DNA of 64,000 nucleotides, from assembly GCA_013327885.1 (NCBI GenBank), contig JABUMY010000001.1, positions 124,001 to 188,000 on the forward strand, in the 5' to 3' direction. Under the pieces are notes generated by a model. It was not told where the DNA came from, did not search any database, and was given only the letters and a program-made list of their open reading frames with translations. Positions within the stretch are counted from its first letter, which is position 1. Each line of letters begins with the position of its first letter. Made by a program: the position numbers and the translations under genes. This DNA comes from Flavisolibacter longurius. GTDB taxonomy: Bacteria > Bacteroidota > Bacteroidia > Chitinophagales > Chitinophagaceae. Shown piece after piece: positions 53,360-62,188 of the stretch.

Positions 53360-54061
53360 ATGAAAAAAGTGATGATTTTTACCCTTTTAGCGGCAGGATT
53401 TTTTACCAACGCCCAACCCATTGTACAGCCTGTATCCAGTGGTGATTATTGGCAGATCGATGATTACAAGCAACGCCTCCCGGAACTTGCCAATGCAAAT
53501 ACCTTCCCGCGGAACATTTCGTTTGCCAACGGTTATGCCGGCATCAGCAATGTAAAGGCCAACCGCATTATCGGTGCCAACGAACTGTCGTGGACAATTG
53601 CCGGCGCACAGAACGTAACGGATTTTTATATTGAATACAGCCGCGACATGCGCCGTTTTGAGCAGGCCGGCATTGTACGCTTGCTGCGGACAGAACCCGG
53701 CAACGGCTATGTGTTCCGTCACCATTTTAACGATGCGGGCCTGGTGTATTACCGGTTGGCCCTGGTGCGGGATGGACAGATCCTGGCTTATACACCCGCC
53801 GTGCAGGTGTTGGACGAAGAAGCCCGTACGAAGGTATTTCCCACTGTTGTGCAGGGAAGCACGTTTTACATTGAAACCGGAACGCCTTACGAGAAACTGG
53901 AAGTGGTGAACACATCCAGCCAGTCGGTTTACCAGAAAGGACTGGCCAATCAAACGGGCACCATCACCGTTGGACTGCCGGACTTGCCAAGGGGCATCTA
54001 TTTTGTGCGGTTGCTTTCCGACAGGGTTCCGCAGCACGTGCAGCGCATCCTCGTGGAGTAG
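53360..54061 (+). CDS. Secreted protein with T9SS-like C-terminal domain
   Basis: A 233-residue exported protein (signal peptide residues 1-18, ending FTNA-QPI). The middle is beta-rich with a fibronectin-like segment (ANELSWTIAGAQNVTDFYIEY, given as its main stretch split near residue 80). The last 80 residues (KVFPTVVQGSTFYIE ... LPRGIYFVRLLS) look like a divergent T9SS type A sorting domain. Surface-associated; function unknown. Confidence 0.75.
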   Translation: MKKVMIFTLLAAGFFTNAQPIVQPVSSGDYWQIDDYKQRLPELANANTFPRNISFANGYAGISNVKANRIIGANELSWTIAGAQNVTDFYIEYSRDMRRFEQAGIVRLLRTEPGNGYVFRHHFNDAGLVYYRLALVRDGQILAYTPAVQVLDEEARTKVFPTVVQGSTFYIETGTPYEKLEVVNTSSQSVYQKGLANQTGTITVGLPDLPRGIYFVRLLSDRVPQHVQRILVE

Positions 54062-54100
54062 GGTGGATGCCCGGTTTGCCGTTTGCGTTTTGATTGGGCT

Positions 54101-54108
54101 TACTTTTG
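54101..54108 (+). promoter_or_regulatory. Probable -7 box (TACTTTTG)
   Basis: Exact TAnnTTTG match seven bases before the glycosyltransferase start ATG. Confidence 0.4.
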
Positions 54109-54115
54109 CGGCCAC

Positions 54116-54880
54116 ATGCTCAACGGGAAAAAAATAGTGGTGGTGCTGCCGGCTTACAACGCCGCCAGGACCCTGGAGAAAACCTACCAGGAAATTCCAT
54201 TCGATATTGTGGATGACGTGGTGCTGGTGGATGACCTCAGCAAGGACGACACGGTGCAGAAAGCAAAGGAGATCGGTATCCGCCACGTGGTGCAGCACCA
54301 ACGCAACCGCGGTTATGGCGGCAACCAGAAAAGCTGTTACAACAAGGCCCTGGAACTGGGCGCCGATATCGTGATCATGCTGCACCCCGACTACCAGTAC
54401 ACACCGCAACTGATCCCGTCCATGGCTTACCTTATTGCCAACGATCTTTACCATGTAGTGCTCGGCTCCCGTATTTTGGGCAATGGTGCCCTGCGCGGCG
54501 GCATGCCCATTTACAAATACATCGCCAACCGTCTGCTCACGTTTACGCAAAACATCCTGGTCAATCAAAAGCTGTCGGAATACCACACGGGCTACCGGGC
54601 CTTTTCAAAAGAAGTGTTGCAACGGGTGAATTACGAGATCGACAGCGATGATTTTGTGTTTGACAACGAAATGCTTTCGCAGATCATTTACCTCGGTTAC
54701 GAGATTGCTGAAGTGACTTGCCCTACCAAGTATTTTGAAGAAGCCTCCAGCATTAATTTTAAACGCAGTGCCATCTATGGATTGGGTGTGCTGCGGGTAT
54801 CGATCGTGCACCGTTTGTGCAAGTGGGGGTTGATGAAGCATAAGATGTACAGCCCCCTGTCCCCCGGTGGGGGAACTTAG
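54116..54880 (+). CDS. Glycosyltransferase family 2
   Basis: A 254-residue GT2 enzyme like dolichol-phosphate-mannose synthases: N-terminal VVVLPAYNAARTLEKT, VDDLSKDDTV (the first DxD region), NRGYGGNQKSCYN, and MLHPDYQYTP with the metal-binding Asp. Cytoplasmic, transferring a sugar from a nucleotide donor to a lipid or glycan acceptor. Its last ten codons (MYSPLSPGGGT) and stop are supplied by a palindromic repeat, so the original C-terminus was probably different. Confidence 0.88.
   Translation: MLNGKKIVVVLPAYNAARTLEKTYQEIPFDIVDDVVLVDDLSKDDTVQKAKEIGIRHVVQHQRNRGYGGNQKSCYNKALELGADIVIMLHPDYQYTPQLIPSMAYLIANDLYHVVLGSRILGNGALRGGMPIYKYIANRLLTFTQNILVNQKLSEYHTGYRAFSKEVLQRVNYEIDSDDFVFDNEMLSQIIYLGYEIAEVTCPTKYFEEASSINFKRSAIYGLGVLRVSIVHRLCKWGLMKHKMYSPLSPGGGT
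54851..54880. repeat. Outer inverted repeat, left copy (CCCCCTGTCCCCC type)
   Basis: AGCCCCCTGTCCCCCGGTGG followed by GGGAACTTAG. It encodes the end of the glycosyltransferase including its TAG stop and is the inverse of 55188-55217 with about two mismatches. Confidence 0.85.
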
Positions 54881-54931
54881 ACCGAAGCGAGTTTGTTTTT
54901 TAGAAACTTTCTTTAGGAAAATCAATTTTAC

Positions 54932-54952
54932 GCTGGCTTTGCCAGCTTTTTT
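54932..54952 (+). terminator. Terminator of the glycosyltransferase gene
   Basis: GCTGGC-TTT-GCCAGC stem and TTTTTT tail. Confidence 0.85.
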
Positions 54953-54956
54953 ATTT

Positions 54957-55065
54957 CGCACAGAGCAAAGAAGGAAAGGAGTTTTTATTTGTTAGCCATC
55001 TAATTTGCTTTTTGCCGGTCGCTTTTTGCCAATTGACTTTCTCCTTTGCTCCTTTGCTCCGTGCG
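54957..55065. repeat. Inner inverted repeat pair (25 bases)
   Basis: CGCACAGAGCAAAGAAGG followed by AAAGGAG (54957-54981) is complementary to CTCCTTTGCTCC followed by TTTGCTCCGTGCG (55041-55065) at about 22 of 25 positions, nested inside the outer repeat pair. Confidence 0.7.
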
Positions 55066-55117
55066 ACAACTTTACCTGCGCAGCAGGAAAAATTCCATGT
55101 TCTCCTAAACGAAAAAA

Positions 55118-55143
55118 ACAGGACACGCTTCAGCGTGTCCTGT
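55118..55143 (-). terminator. Terminator of purH
   Basis: ACAGGACACGCT/AGCGTGTCCTGT hairpin; the plus-strand A run ahead of it becomes the U tail for minus-strand purH. Confidence 0.88.
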
Positions 55144-55187
55144 TCTATAACCTAACGTTTGAGTTGAAAAAGAAAACTAACATTGAC

Positions 55188-55217
55188 CTAAATTCCCCCA
55201 CCGGGGGACAGGGGGCC
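55188..55217. repeat. Outer inverted repeat, right copy
   Basis: CTAAATTCCCCCACCGGGGG followed by ACAGGGGGCC, one base past the purH stop codon and inverse of the copy at 54851. Confidence 0.85.
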
Positions 55218-55218
55218 G

Positions 55219-56727
55219 TTAATGCCTGAAATGCCGCATGCCGGTCATTACCAGTGCCAGGTTGTTTTCCTTGCAATATTCAATGCTGTCCTTGTCGCGA
55301 ATGGAGCCGCCGGGTTGAATAAAGGCGGCGATGCCTACTTCGTGTCCCATCTTCACGCAATCATTAAACGGAAAGAACGCATCACTGGCCATAACGGCGC
55401 TGCCCAGGTCAAAATTGAACTGCCTTGCTTTTTCCACGGCATGGCGCAGGGCATCAATACGACTCGTTTGTCCGCAGCCCTTGCCCACCAGTTGTTTATT
55501 TTTCACCAGGGCAATGGCATTGCTTTTTAAGTGCTTGCACACAATGTTGGCAAACTCCAGGTCGGACCTTTCTTCATCGGTGGTTTGGCGTCCGCCCACT
55601 TCTTCCCATTTCTCAAAATTGCCTTCATCTTTACCCTGTTGCAGGGTACCGTTGACGGCATTCTTGTAAATATTGGGTGTAGTGGCCGTTTTGTTCAACT
55701 GCAATAAGATGCGGGCTTTTTTGGCCTGCAGCTTTTGCAATGCATCGGGTGAAAAGGAAGGAGCGATCAGCACTTCAAAAAAGATCTCGCTGATGGCTTC
55801 TGCAGTTGCTGCATCTACTTCGCCGTTGCAAACAAGCACACCGCCAAATGCACTTTCGGGGTCGCCGGCCAGGGCGTCTTTCCAGGCTTCGGCAATGGTA
55901 GAGCGGATGGCAATGCCACACACATTGGTATGCTTGATAATGGCAAACGTGGTTTCCTGAAACTCTTTGATCAATTCAATGGCGGCATCAACGTCCACCA
56001 GGTTGTTATAGGAGATTTCCTTGCCGTGGAGCTGCGTAAAGCACTCGTCAAGGTTGCCAAAGAAAACGGCGTTCTGATGCGGGTTTTCGCCATAGCGCAG
56101 GTGCGTTTGCCGGCCGGCACCCAGCACGGTCAGGGGTTCATTAAAGTTGAAATAATTGTTGATGGCAATGTCATAGTCGGCCACCACGCGGAAGGCTTTT
56201 GCGGCAAAGGCTTTGCGCTGCTCCAGCGTAATGTTTCCGTCCTGGCTCTGCAAGAGGTCTACCAGCGGCTGGTAGTCGGCTTTGGAAGCAACAACAGTTA
56301 CATCCACAAAGTTTTTTGCTGCGGCACGAATCATGGAAGGCCCGCCAATGTCGATCTTTTCAATGATGGCTTTTTCCTCCGAGGTTTGCGCCAGCGTTTC
56401 CTCGAAAGGATACAGGTCAACGATCACCAGGTCGATGGTGGGGATGTTGTATTGCTGCATTTCCTGCACATCGGTTTCGTTGCTTCTCCGCCCAAGAATT
56501 CCGCCAAATACTGAAGGATGGAGAGTCTTTACCCGTCCGCCAAGAATGGAAGGATAGGAAGTGAGATTTTCAACCGGTACGACCTCGATGCCCAGGTCTT
56601 CGATAAATTTTTGCGTGCCCCCGGTAGAATAGATGGTGGCGCCCTGCGCCTTTAGCTGTTGTACCACCGGCTCAAGGCCATCCTTGTAAAAAACGGAGAT
56701 GAGTGCAGCGGAGATCTTTTTGTCCAT
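55219..56727 (-). CDS. purH: Bifunctional AICAR transformylase/IMP cyclohydrolase
   Basis: A 502-residue PurH catalysing the last two steps of IMP synthesis. The N-terminal cyclohydrolase domain has YSTGGTQKFI, LGGRVKTLHPSVFGGIL and KIDIGGPSMIRAAAKN; the transformylase domain has IIKHTNVCG (the Lys-His pair) and the SDAFFPFND and QPGGSIRD segments. Length is near the family norm. Cytoplasmic. It shares no operon with other pur genes here; ComEC is the next gene upstream on the same strand. Confidence 0.96.
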   Translation of the reverse strand: MDKKISAALISVFYKDGLEPVVQQLKAQGATIYSTGGTQKFIEDLGIEVVPVENLTSYPSILGGRVKTLHPSVFGGILGRRSNETDVQEMQQYNIPTIDLVIVDLYPFEETLAQTSEEKAIIEKIDIGGPSMIRAAAKNFVDVTVVASKADYQPLVDLLQSQDGNITLEQRKAFAAKAFRVVADYDIAINNYFNFNEPLTVLGAGRQTHLRYGENPHQNAVFFGNLDECFTQLHGKEISYNNLVDVDAAIELIKEFQETTFAIIKHTNVCGIAIRSTIAEAWKDALAGDPESAFGGVLVCNGEVDAATAEAISEIFFEVLIAPSFSPDALQKLQAKKARILLQLNKTATTPNIYKNAVNGTLQQGKDEGNFEKWEEVGGRQTTDEERSDLEFANIVCKHLKSNAIALVKNKQLVGKGCGQTSRIDALRHAVEKARQFNFDLGSAVMASDAFFPFNDCVKMGHEVGIAAFIQPGGSIRDKDSIEYCKENNLALVMTGMRHFRH

Positions 56728-56775
56728 GATTGCAGAAGGATTTGAGATTGAGCGGCAAAAGTACGGCAGGTGCGT

Positions 56776-58845
56776 TTACCACCTCGTGACAAATGCGCCT
56801 TTCTCGCTTACGTCATATACCGGTATGCGTAAAGAATCGCAATCTTTCTTCCACTGCGCAGCTTTCCAGGGTGGTACGGAACCATCAATCACTACCTGCT
56901 TCAGGTGGAACGATTGCAGCAGCTTGCTGATGTAGATTTTAGGGTTTTTAGAAAGGATCAGCACATCGACCGGCTGTTTGGGTTGTGCTTCTGCAAAAGG
57001 CAACGCTTCATCCAGCAGGAGAATTTTTTTGCCGTCCAGGCTAAAGAACTTTTTCGATGCATCGGTGGCAACCGGCGATACCCGGTGTAATACGCGGGAA
57101 GGCTGCAGGTGAAAATTGCGTGCAAAGCCATCGTAGAGCAATACCGAATCGCCAAGAAAAGCGTAATCCCTTCCGTTGATGATGTCGATAGCAGGGTGCC
57201 TGGGCACATTGTACACGATGAGTTTTTTCTGCGCATACGCTTCGTAAAACGAAACGCCGCGCAGCACCATAAACAGGGCAAGCGAAACAAAGGCAAGCCT
57301 TGCCTGCAGGAGGCTTTTTTCCATCAGCCAATAAGAAAAGGCAATGGCAAAAATGAGCAGCAACACTGTTTGCAAAATGGAAATGGAAAGCAGGTTCCAG
57401 GTGGCAAAAGGCAGTTTGTCCAGTCCTTCGATATAGCTGTTCATGAATACGATCAGTTCGCGAAGAACGGAACCGAGGAGAGCGGCTACCGGTGGCAGGA
57501 AAAACAGCGCACAAAGCAGGATCTCTCCCAATAGAATTAAGCTGCTTAACGGCACCGCAATAAAGTTGGTCACTAAAAAAAGCAACGGCATCTGGTGAAA
57601 ATGATAAATGGAAATGGGCAGGGTGAGGATCTGCGCGGCAATGGTAACGGCAGTCAGCTTCCAGGTAAGATCGATCAGTTTGTTGGGCAGGTGAAACCAG
57701 TTGTACACCGGCCGGAAAAACAACACAATGCTCAGCACCGCCGCATACGAAAGCTGGAAGCCCACATCCCAAAGCCAGAAAGGATTGATGCAAAGCAGTC
57801 CAAAGGCAGAAAACGAAAGTGTGTTGAAGATGTTGGTCTTTTTGGCGGTGGATTCGCCGATGGCGATAAGTGTGAACATCAGTGCCGATCGCAGCACGGA
57901 AGGCCCGGCACCGGCCAGGATGCTGAAGAGCCAAAGCGAGCCAAGAATGATAAGAAGCCGCGGCAACAGGAGGTGTTTTGATCGTCGCATGGGCTTTGTC
58001 AGCAGGAGCAGAATGGCGTAGATAATACCGAGGTGAAGTCCCGAGATGGCAATGATGTGCACAACGCCGGTATTTGAATAGGCCTGCACCAGGTTTTTAT
58101 CCAGGTCGTCTTTGTAACCGATCAGTAACGCTTCTGCCAGGCCTTGCTCTTTTTCGCTGCGGATAAATTTTTTAAGTGTGCTTACCACCCAAATACGGCT
58201 TTGAAAAAGAAAGGTTTTACCCCTGTTTCGAACAACACCCGGCTGCACAACATAATCCGGCGGTGTGAGATAAACCTGGTGCGTGGTTCCCTGGAAAAGA
58301 CTATAGGTTTTGTAATCGAAGCTGCCCGGGTTGCCGGCATTACGAATGGCTTGCAAAGGAACGGCAACAAGCAGGCGACTGCCATAACCCACGCCGGGTG
58401 GCACTGCATCTTTTTTAAAATAAAGAATGATCTCGCCTTTTACAGTCTTCCCTTTCTTGTTATGAAAAACGGCCTCCACCGACGCCATTGCTTTGTAGGA
58501 GTTTGCTTTTTCTACCAGGGGCTCCTGCACTGTAAGGGAAACAAGGTCGCCCTGCCGGTAATGGTGGCCTACCCATTGCTGATCGTTGCGAATGTCGTTT
58601 GCCCAAACCAGCACGCAGCCCGTAAGCGCTACAAGCAGCGTTAAGGCCGATCCCTGCACGTGGCGGAAGCGGTAACGGTTTCCCACACCCGTAAAACCAA
58701 TGCCTGCCACCACCAAAAGGCTGCCGGTAAAACAAAGCAAGACCACCGTTAACGAAAGGGCTGCATACCATTGCACGAGGATGCCGGTTGCCAGTGCTAC
58801 CAGCAGGCGAACAAACGGTGCTTTGTGCCAGATCTTTGCAGCCAT
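56776..58845 (-). CDS. ComEC/Rec2 family competence protein
   Basis: A 689-residue integral membrane protein for DNA uptake across the inner membrane. An N-terminal DUF4131-like domain (residues about 20-180) precedes the Competence domain with LLIGYKDDLDKNLVQAYSNT and HIIAISGLHLGI (near residue 265), followed by about eight helices. The C-terminal 150 residues resemble the tail of a beta-lactamase-like domain but lack its HxHxDH metal motif, as in other Bacteroidota ComEC. Start at ATG 58845 gives MAAKIWHKAP. Confidence 0.88.
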   Translation of the reverse strand: MAAKIWHKAPFVRLLVALATGILVQWYAALSLTVVLLCFTGSLLVVAGIGFTGVGNRYRFRHVQGSALTLLVALTGCVLVWANDIRNDQQWVGHHYRQGDLVSLTVQEPLVEKANSYKAMASVEAVFHNKKGKTVKGEIILYFKKDAVPPGVGYGSRLLVAVPLQAIRNAGNPGSFDYKTYSLFQGTTHQVYLTPPDYVVQPGVVRNRGKTFLFQSRIWVVSTLKKFIRSEKEQGLAEALLIGYKDDLDKNLVQAYSNTGVVHIIAISGLHLGIIYAILLLLTKPMRRSKHLLLPRLLIILGSLWLFSILAGAGPSVLRSALMFTLIAIGESTAKKTNIFNTLSFSAFGLLCINPFWLWDVGFQLSYAAVLSIVLFFRPVYNWFHLPNKLIDLTWKLTAVTIAAQILTLPISIYHFHQMPLLFLVTNFIAVPLSSLILLGEILLCALFFLPPVAALLGSVLRELIVFMNSYIEGLDKLPFATWNLLSISILQTVLLLIFAIAFSYWLMEKSLLQARLAFVSLALFMVLRGVSFYEAYAQKKLIVYNVPRHPAIDIINGRDYAFLGDSVLLYDGFARNFHLQPSRVLHRVSPVATDASKKFFSLDGKKILLLDEALPFAEAQPKQPVDVLILSKNPKIYISKLLQSFHLKQVVIDGSVPPWKAAQWKKDCDSLRIPVYDVSEKGAFVTRW

Positions 58846-58940
58846 ATCCAAAAGGTAAAGCGCATTTTGCGCATCTGCAAGCACAGGGCCATTTTAACCC
58901 GTACAGGTGTGCCCAACAGTGGCAAGGGAACAGTCTTTGC

Positions 58941-58948
58941 TACCTTTG
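58941..58948 (+). promoter_or_regulatory. Probable -7 box (TACCTTTG)
   Basis: TAnnTTTG match 19 bases before the YgjV/GNAT-like gene start. Confidence 0.4.
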
Positions 58949-58967
58949 CCGTTTAACGCGAAATGCG

Positions 58968-59606
58968 ATGTCACAGTTTATCATAGAAGGAATCGGTTAC
59001 TTGGCTTCGATTCTGCTGGGTCTTTCCCTGCTGGCTACCAACAACCTGCGGTTTCGCTGGTTCAATACAGGTGGCTGCCTGGCTTTTGTAGTGTACGGCA
59101 TCCTGATCGGTGCCCTGCCCATTATTCTTACCAATGCCCTGCTCTTTTTTATTAACGTAGCGGCGCTGGTAAAGATCTACCGCCGGCAGGAAGATTTTGA
59201 GCTGCTGGAGTTCAAGCCCGATGCAACGTTGATTGCAAAGTTTCTACGGTTTTACGAAGCGGACCTGAAGACCTATTTCCCTCATTTCCGGCTGGAAGAC
59301 AACAGCAATGATGTACGCTTTGTAGTGCTGCGGGATATGGAACTGGCCAACGTATTTGTGGCTACAAAGGATAACGATGGAACAGCGGTTGTAAAATGCA
59401 ATTACACCATTCCCAAGTTTCGGGATTATAAAGTCGGCACTTTTATTTTTGAAAAAGAACGCGACTACCTACCGGCAAAGGGCATACGTAAACTGGTGTA
59501 TACCGAAGTGGTGAATGCCGGTCACCGGGAGTTTTTACAGCGCATGGGTTTTCAAAAAGAACAAAGCGGTAACGCTATAACTTGGGTTAAATATTTGGCC
59601 GATTAA
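58968..59606 (+). CDS. Membrane-anchored protein with YgjV-like helices and GNAT-like domain
   Basis: A 212-residue protein. Residues 1-70 contain three closely packed membrane helices (FIIEGIGYLASILLGLSLL, FNTGGCLAFVVYGILIGALP, TNALLFFINVAALV) similar to the YgjV-type family. Residues 85-212 form a soluble domain with a pattern near GNAT folds (DNDGTAVVKCNYTIPKF ... AGHREFLQRMGFQKE), ending in a helix-strand pair. A membrane-tethered acyltransferase is inferred, not shown. ATG 58968 is chosen; longer frames upstream are non-coding. Confidence 0.7.
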   Translation: MSQFIIEGIGYLASILLGLSLLATNNLRFRWFNTGGCLAFVVYGILIGALPIILTNALLFFINVAALVKIYRRQEDFELLEFKPDATLIAKFLRFYEADLKTYFPHFRLEDNSNDVRFVVLRDMELANVFVATKDNDGTAVVKCNYTIPKFRDYKVGTFIFEKERDYLPAKGIRKLVYTEVVNAGHREFLQRMGFQKEQSGNAITWVKYLAD

Positions 59607-59753
59607 AAACCGGTGCAGCAAAGTCCAACATGCAGTTGTCTTGCGCCGAATGCTGATCAGTAAACACTGCTTACTAAATGCTTGTTAAAGCCACCTGGCT
59701 ACATTGCTTTCTCTTTTGTGTTGCTGCATATTCGTTTCCTAAATCAACTGCAC

Positions 59754-60395
59754 ATGAAAAAAAATTTACTCTTCGCATTGGCCTGCGCTATTCTTTTTTC
59801 TTTTACCGCTTCCTCGCAAATCACTAAAGGTTCCGTGCTGCTGGGTGGTGGCATCAGCGGTGGCAAGGGCACCTCCGAATCGAATAACCGGGAAACGATC
59901 ACCACTTCCTTTGGCATCAATCCGGCCGTGGGGCTTGCCGTTCAGAACAACACCGTTATCGGGCTGCGCCTGTCTTATGGCAAGAACAAATCGGAAATTG
60001 AGGATGGTACAGCAGAGAACTGGCAGCGGACCAACCAATTCGGGGCAGGCTTTTTTTACCGTCGCTATATGAACTTAAGCCAGAAGTTTTACCTGTTTGG
60101 CGAAGGATCAGTTTTTTATAATGGAACCAAACAGGAAACAAGAAGTTCCTGGCAGCAAATGGATCAAAAAATCAAGAGTGTCGGTATAAACTTTTACCCC
60201 GGCGTTGCCTATGCCGTTTCCCGCAAAATGCACCTCGAGATAGGCTTAAATAATTTGCTGGACATTTCTTATAGCCATAGCAAGACAGCTTCTCCCTCCG
60301 GTAGCGAGCAAACCTCATCGGGGTTTGGCTTTTATACCAATGTCAGCACATCAGCACCACTGACGGTAGGTTTTCGTTTTGTGCTGGGTAAATAA
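59754..60395 (+). CDS. Outer-membrane beta-barrel protein
   Basis: A 213-residue protein with signal peptide (MKKNLLFALACAILFSFTAS) and alternating strands ending in the C-terminal segment TVGFRFVLGK, a small barrel pattern. A Gly-rich loop GGGISGGKGTSES follows the signal. The ATG at 59754 starts the signal peptide. Function unknown; strong terminator downstream. Confidence 0.82.
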   Translation: MKKNLLFALACAILFSFTASSQITKGSVLLGGGISGGKGTSESNNRETITTSFGINPAVGLAVQNNTVIGLRLSYGKNKSEIEDGTAENWQRTNQFGAGFFYRRYMNLSQKFYLFGEGSVFYNGTKQETRSSWQQMDQKIKSVGINFYPGVAYAVSRKMHLEIGLNNLLDISYSHSKTASPSGSEQTSSGFGFYTNVSTSAPLTVGFRFVLGK

Positions 60396-60423
60396 TACTA
60401 ACAAAACAAAGAAACTGCTAGGC

Positions 60424-60460
60424 AAAAGCTTTCCTGTGATAGCACAGGAAAGCTTTTATT
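60424..60460 (+). terminator. Terminator after the barrel gene
   Basis: AAAAGCTTTCCTGTG/CACAGGAAAGCTTTT arms (about 14 bp) with a T-rich end; the remaining gap to 60667 holds nothing else I can support. Confidence 0.93.
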
Positions 60461-60667
60461 TGACTACACCAACGTATTTCTTGTTGTTTCCTAATAGGTC
60501 AATAATGCCAGTTACGAACAAACAGCTGAACGTTTGTGTGGAAATTTCTTCTTTACGCAGGATGGGTGAAGTTGAATAAAAATAATCCGCCATTTTAAAC
60601 GTTATGGAAAAGCGCCCATTAAACGTACCGGGCAAATTGTTGTCACAGCACTCTTCTATTTCAATCC

Positions 60668-62125
60668 ATGTTATCTAACCAGCTAAAAAACCAGCACCTC
60701 ATGTGGCGGGCCGGCTTTGGTCCGGCGGCAGGCCAGTTGGGTCAATTGCAAACGCTGTCGCCGCAACAGCTTTTTGGCGCCCTGCAAAAAGCGTCCGCCA
60801 AACAACCTGAGTTCCTCGATGCTGCTGATGATTACCTCAAAGGATTGGTCAAAGGCATCCAGGAAGAAGGCATGCGACAGATGCTTTCGGCCGAAGAGAG
60901 AAGAGCCGTTCAGCAACAAACGCGACAGGCCATCCGCAGCCTGAACCTGCTTTGGCTCGACGAAATGGTGAGCAGCAACGCACAGCTGCGGGAAAAAATG
61001 GCGCTGTTCTGGCACGGCCATTTTGCTTCCCGCAACCTCAATGTATTTTACCAGCAGCAACTGCTGGATGTGATTCGCCAGCATGCCCTGGGTTCTTTTC
61101 GCGACCTGCTGCACGGTGTTTCCAAAACGGCGGCAATGTTGTTCTTTCTGAATGCGCAGCAAAACCGCAAAGGACATCCCAACGAAAACTTTGCACGGGA
61201 GGTAATGGAACTGTTCACGCTGGGCCGCGGCCATTACACCGAGACCGATGTAAAAGAAGCGGCAAGAGCGTTTACCGGCTGGAGCGCTAACCTGAAAGGT
61301 GAGTTTGTGTTCCGCAGGTTTCAGCATGACAACGGAGCAAAAACGGTATTGAAAAAGACCGGGAATCTTACCGGCGAAGACGTGCTGGATATACTCCTGG
61401 CACAGGGACAAACGGCCCGCTTTATCACCGAAAAGATATACCAGTATTTTGTGAACGAGAACGTAGATGCGGCAAAGGTGGATGCTCTGGCTGTACGCTT
61501 TTACCAGAGTGATTACAACATCGGGCAACTGCTGCAGGACATCTTTACCGCCGACTGGTTTTACAACGAAAAGAACATCGGCAAGCGCATCAAAAGCCCG
61601 GTGGAACTGCTGGCCGGTATTCGCCGCATGCTGCCCATGGAGATCCAGAACAGCGATGCGCAATTGCTGGTGCAAAAGCTCCTGGGACAAACACTTTTTT
61701 ATCCGCCGAACGTGGCCGGCTGGCCCGGCGGCAAAGCCTGGATCGATTCGTCGACGCTGCTGTTTCGCATGCGCCTGCCGCAACTGATCAGCGACAACGA
61801 CGAATTCAACATTCGGCCCAAAGCAGATGACGATCAAATGATGGGGCGGATGGAAGAAAGCAATAAAGGGAACAGCATAAAAAAAGCAGCGGTCCGGGTG
61901 GGTAAGCCCATCGTAGCCGAAATTGATTGGACTGCATACGCAAAACATTTTGCGGCTACGCCGAGAGAAGCGCTGGTGGATAGCATCAACAACGTGCTGC
62001 TCCAGGTAAAGCCTTCTTTCCCGAAAGCGCTTATCCAGCAACACGCCGACAACAGCAGTCGCGAAGCTTTTGTGCGAACGGCTACGTTGCAGGTAATGAG
62101 CACACCGGAATATCAACTTTGTTAG
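60668..62125 (+). CDS. DUF1800 family protein
   Basis: A 485-residue protein matching DUF1800, with MTLFWHGHFA-like (ALFWHGHFASRNL near 112), QNRKGHPNENFAREVMELFTLG (near 168, given in two blocks: QNRKGHPNENF and AREVMELFTLG), GWSANL and VAGWPGGKAWI motifs. No cleavable signal is seen. DUF1800 is usually paired with DUF1501, as here, and the pair is thought to act in envelope or polysaccharide processes, without a proven reaction. The DUF1501 gene follows 63 bases later, presumably in the same unit. Confidence 0.88.
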   Translation: MLSNQLKNQHLMWRAGFGPAAGQLGQLQTLSPQQLFGALQKASAKQPEFLDAADDYLKGLVKGIQEEGMRQMLSAEERRAVQQQTRQAIRSLNLLWLDEMVSSNAQLREKMALFWHGHFASRNLNVFYQQQLLDVIRQHALGSFRDLLHGVSKTAAMLFFLNAQQNRKGHPNENFAREVMELFTLGRGHYTETDVKEAARAFTGWSANLKGEFVFRRFQHDNGAKTVLKKTGNLTGEDVLDILLAQGQTARFITEKIYQYFVNENVDAAKVDALAVRFYQSDYNIGQLLQDIFTADWFYNEKNIGKRIKSPVELLAGIRRMLPMEIQNSDAQLLVQKLLGQTLFYPPNVAGWPGGKAWIDSSTLLFRMRLPQLISDNDEFNIRPKADDDQMMGRMEESNKGNSIKKAAVRVGKPIVAEIDWTAYAKHFAATPREALVDSINNVLLQVKPSFPKALIQQHADNSSREAFVRTATLQVMSTPEYQLC

Positions 62126-62130
62126 CATAA

Positions 62131-62160
62131 GCTGCGAGCTATGAGCTGTCAGCTACGAGC
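62131..62160. repeat. Short-period repeat (GAGCTATGAGCT type)
   Basis: CTGCGAGCTATGAGCTGTC and AGCTACGAGC repeat a GAGCTA core three times between the DUF1800 and DUF1501 genes. Confidence 0.65.
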
Positions 62161-62188
62161 AAAAGAGCAAAGCCTAAACAACAAAACA

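Noticed and set aside
53387-54586. 399-codon minus-strand frame spanning two plus-strand genes
   Set aside because: Covers parts of two recognised genes in antisense and lacks any domain.
60683-62128. 481-codon open frame on the minus strand opposite the DUF1800 gene
   Set aside because: It is the antisense of a well-supported gene and shows no family pattern; long open antisense frames are common here because of codon usage.
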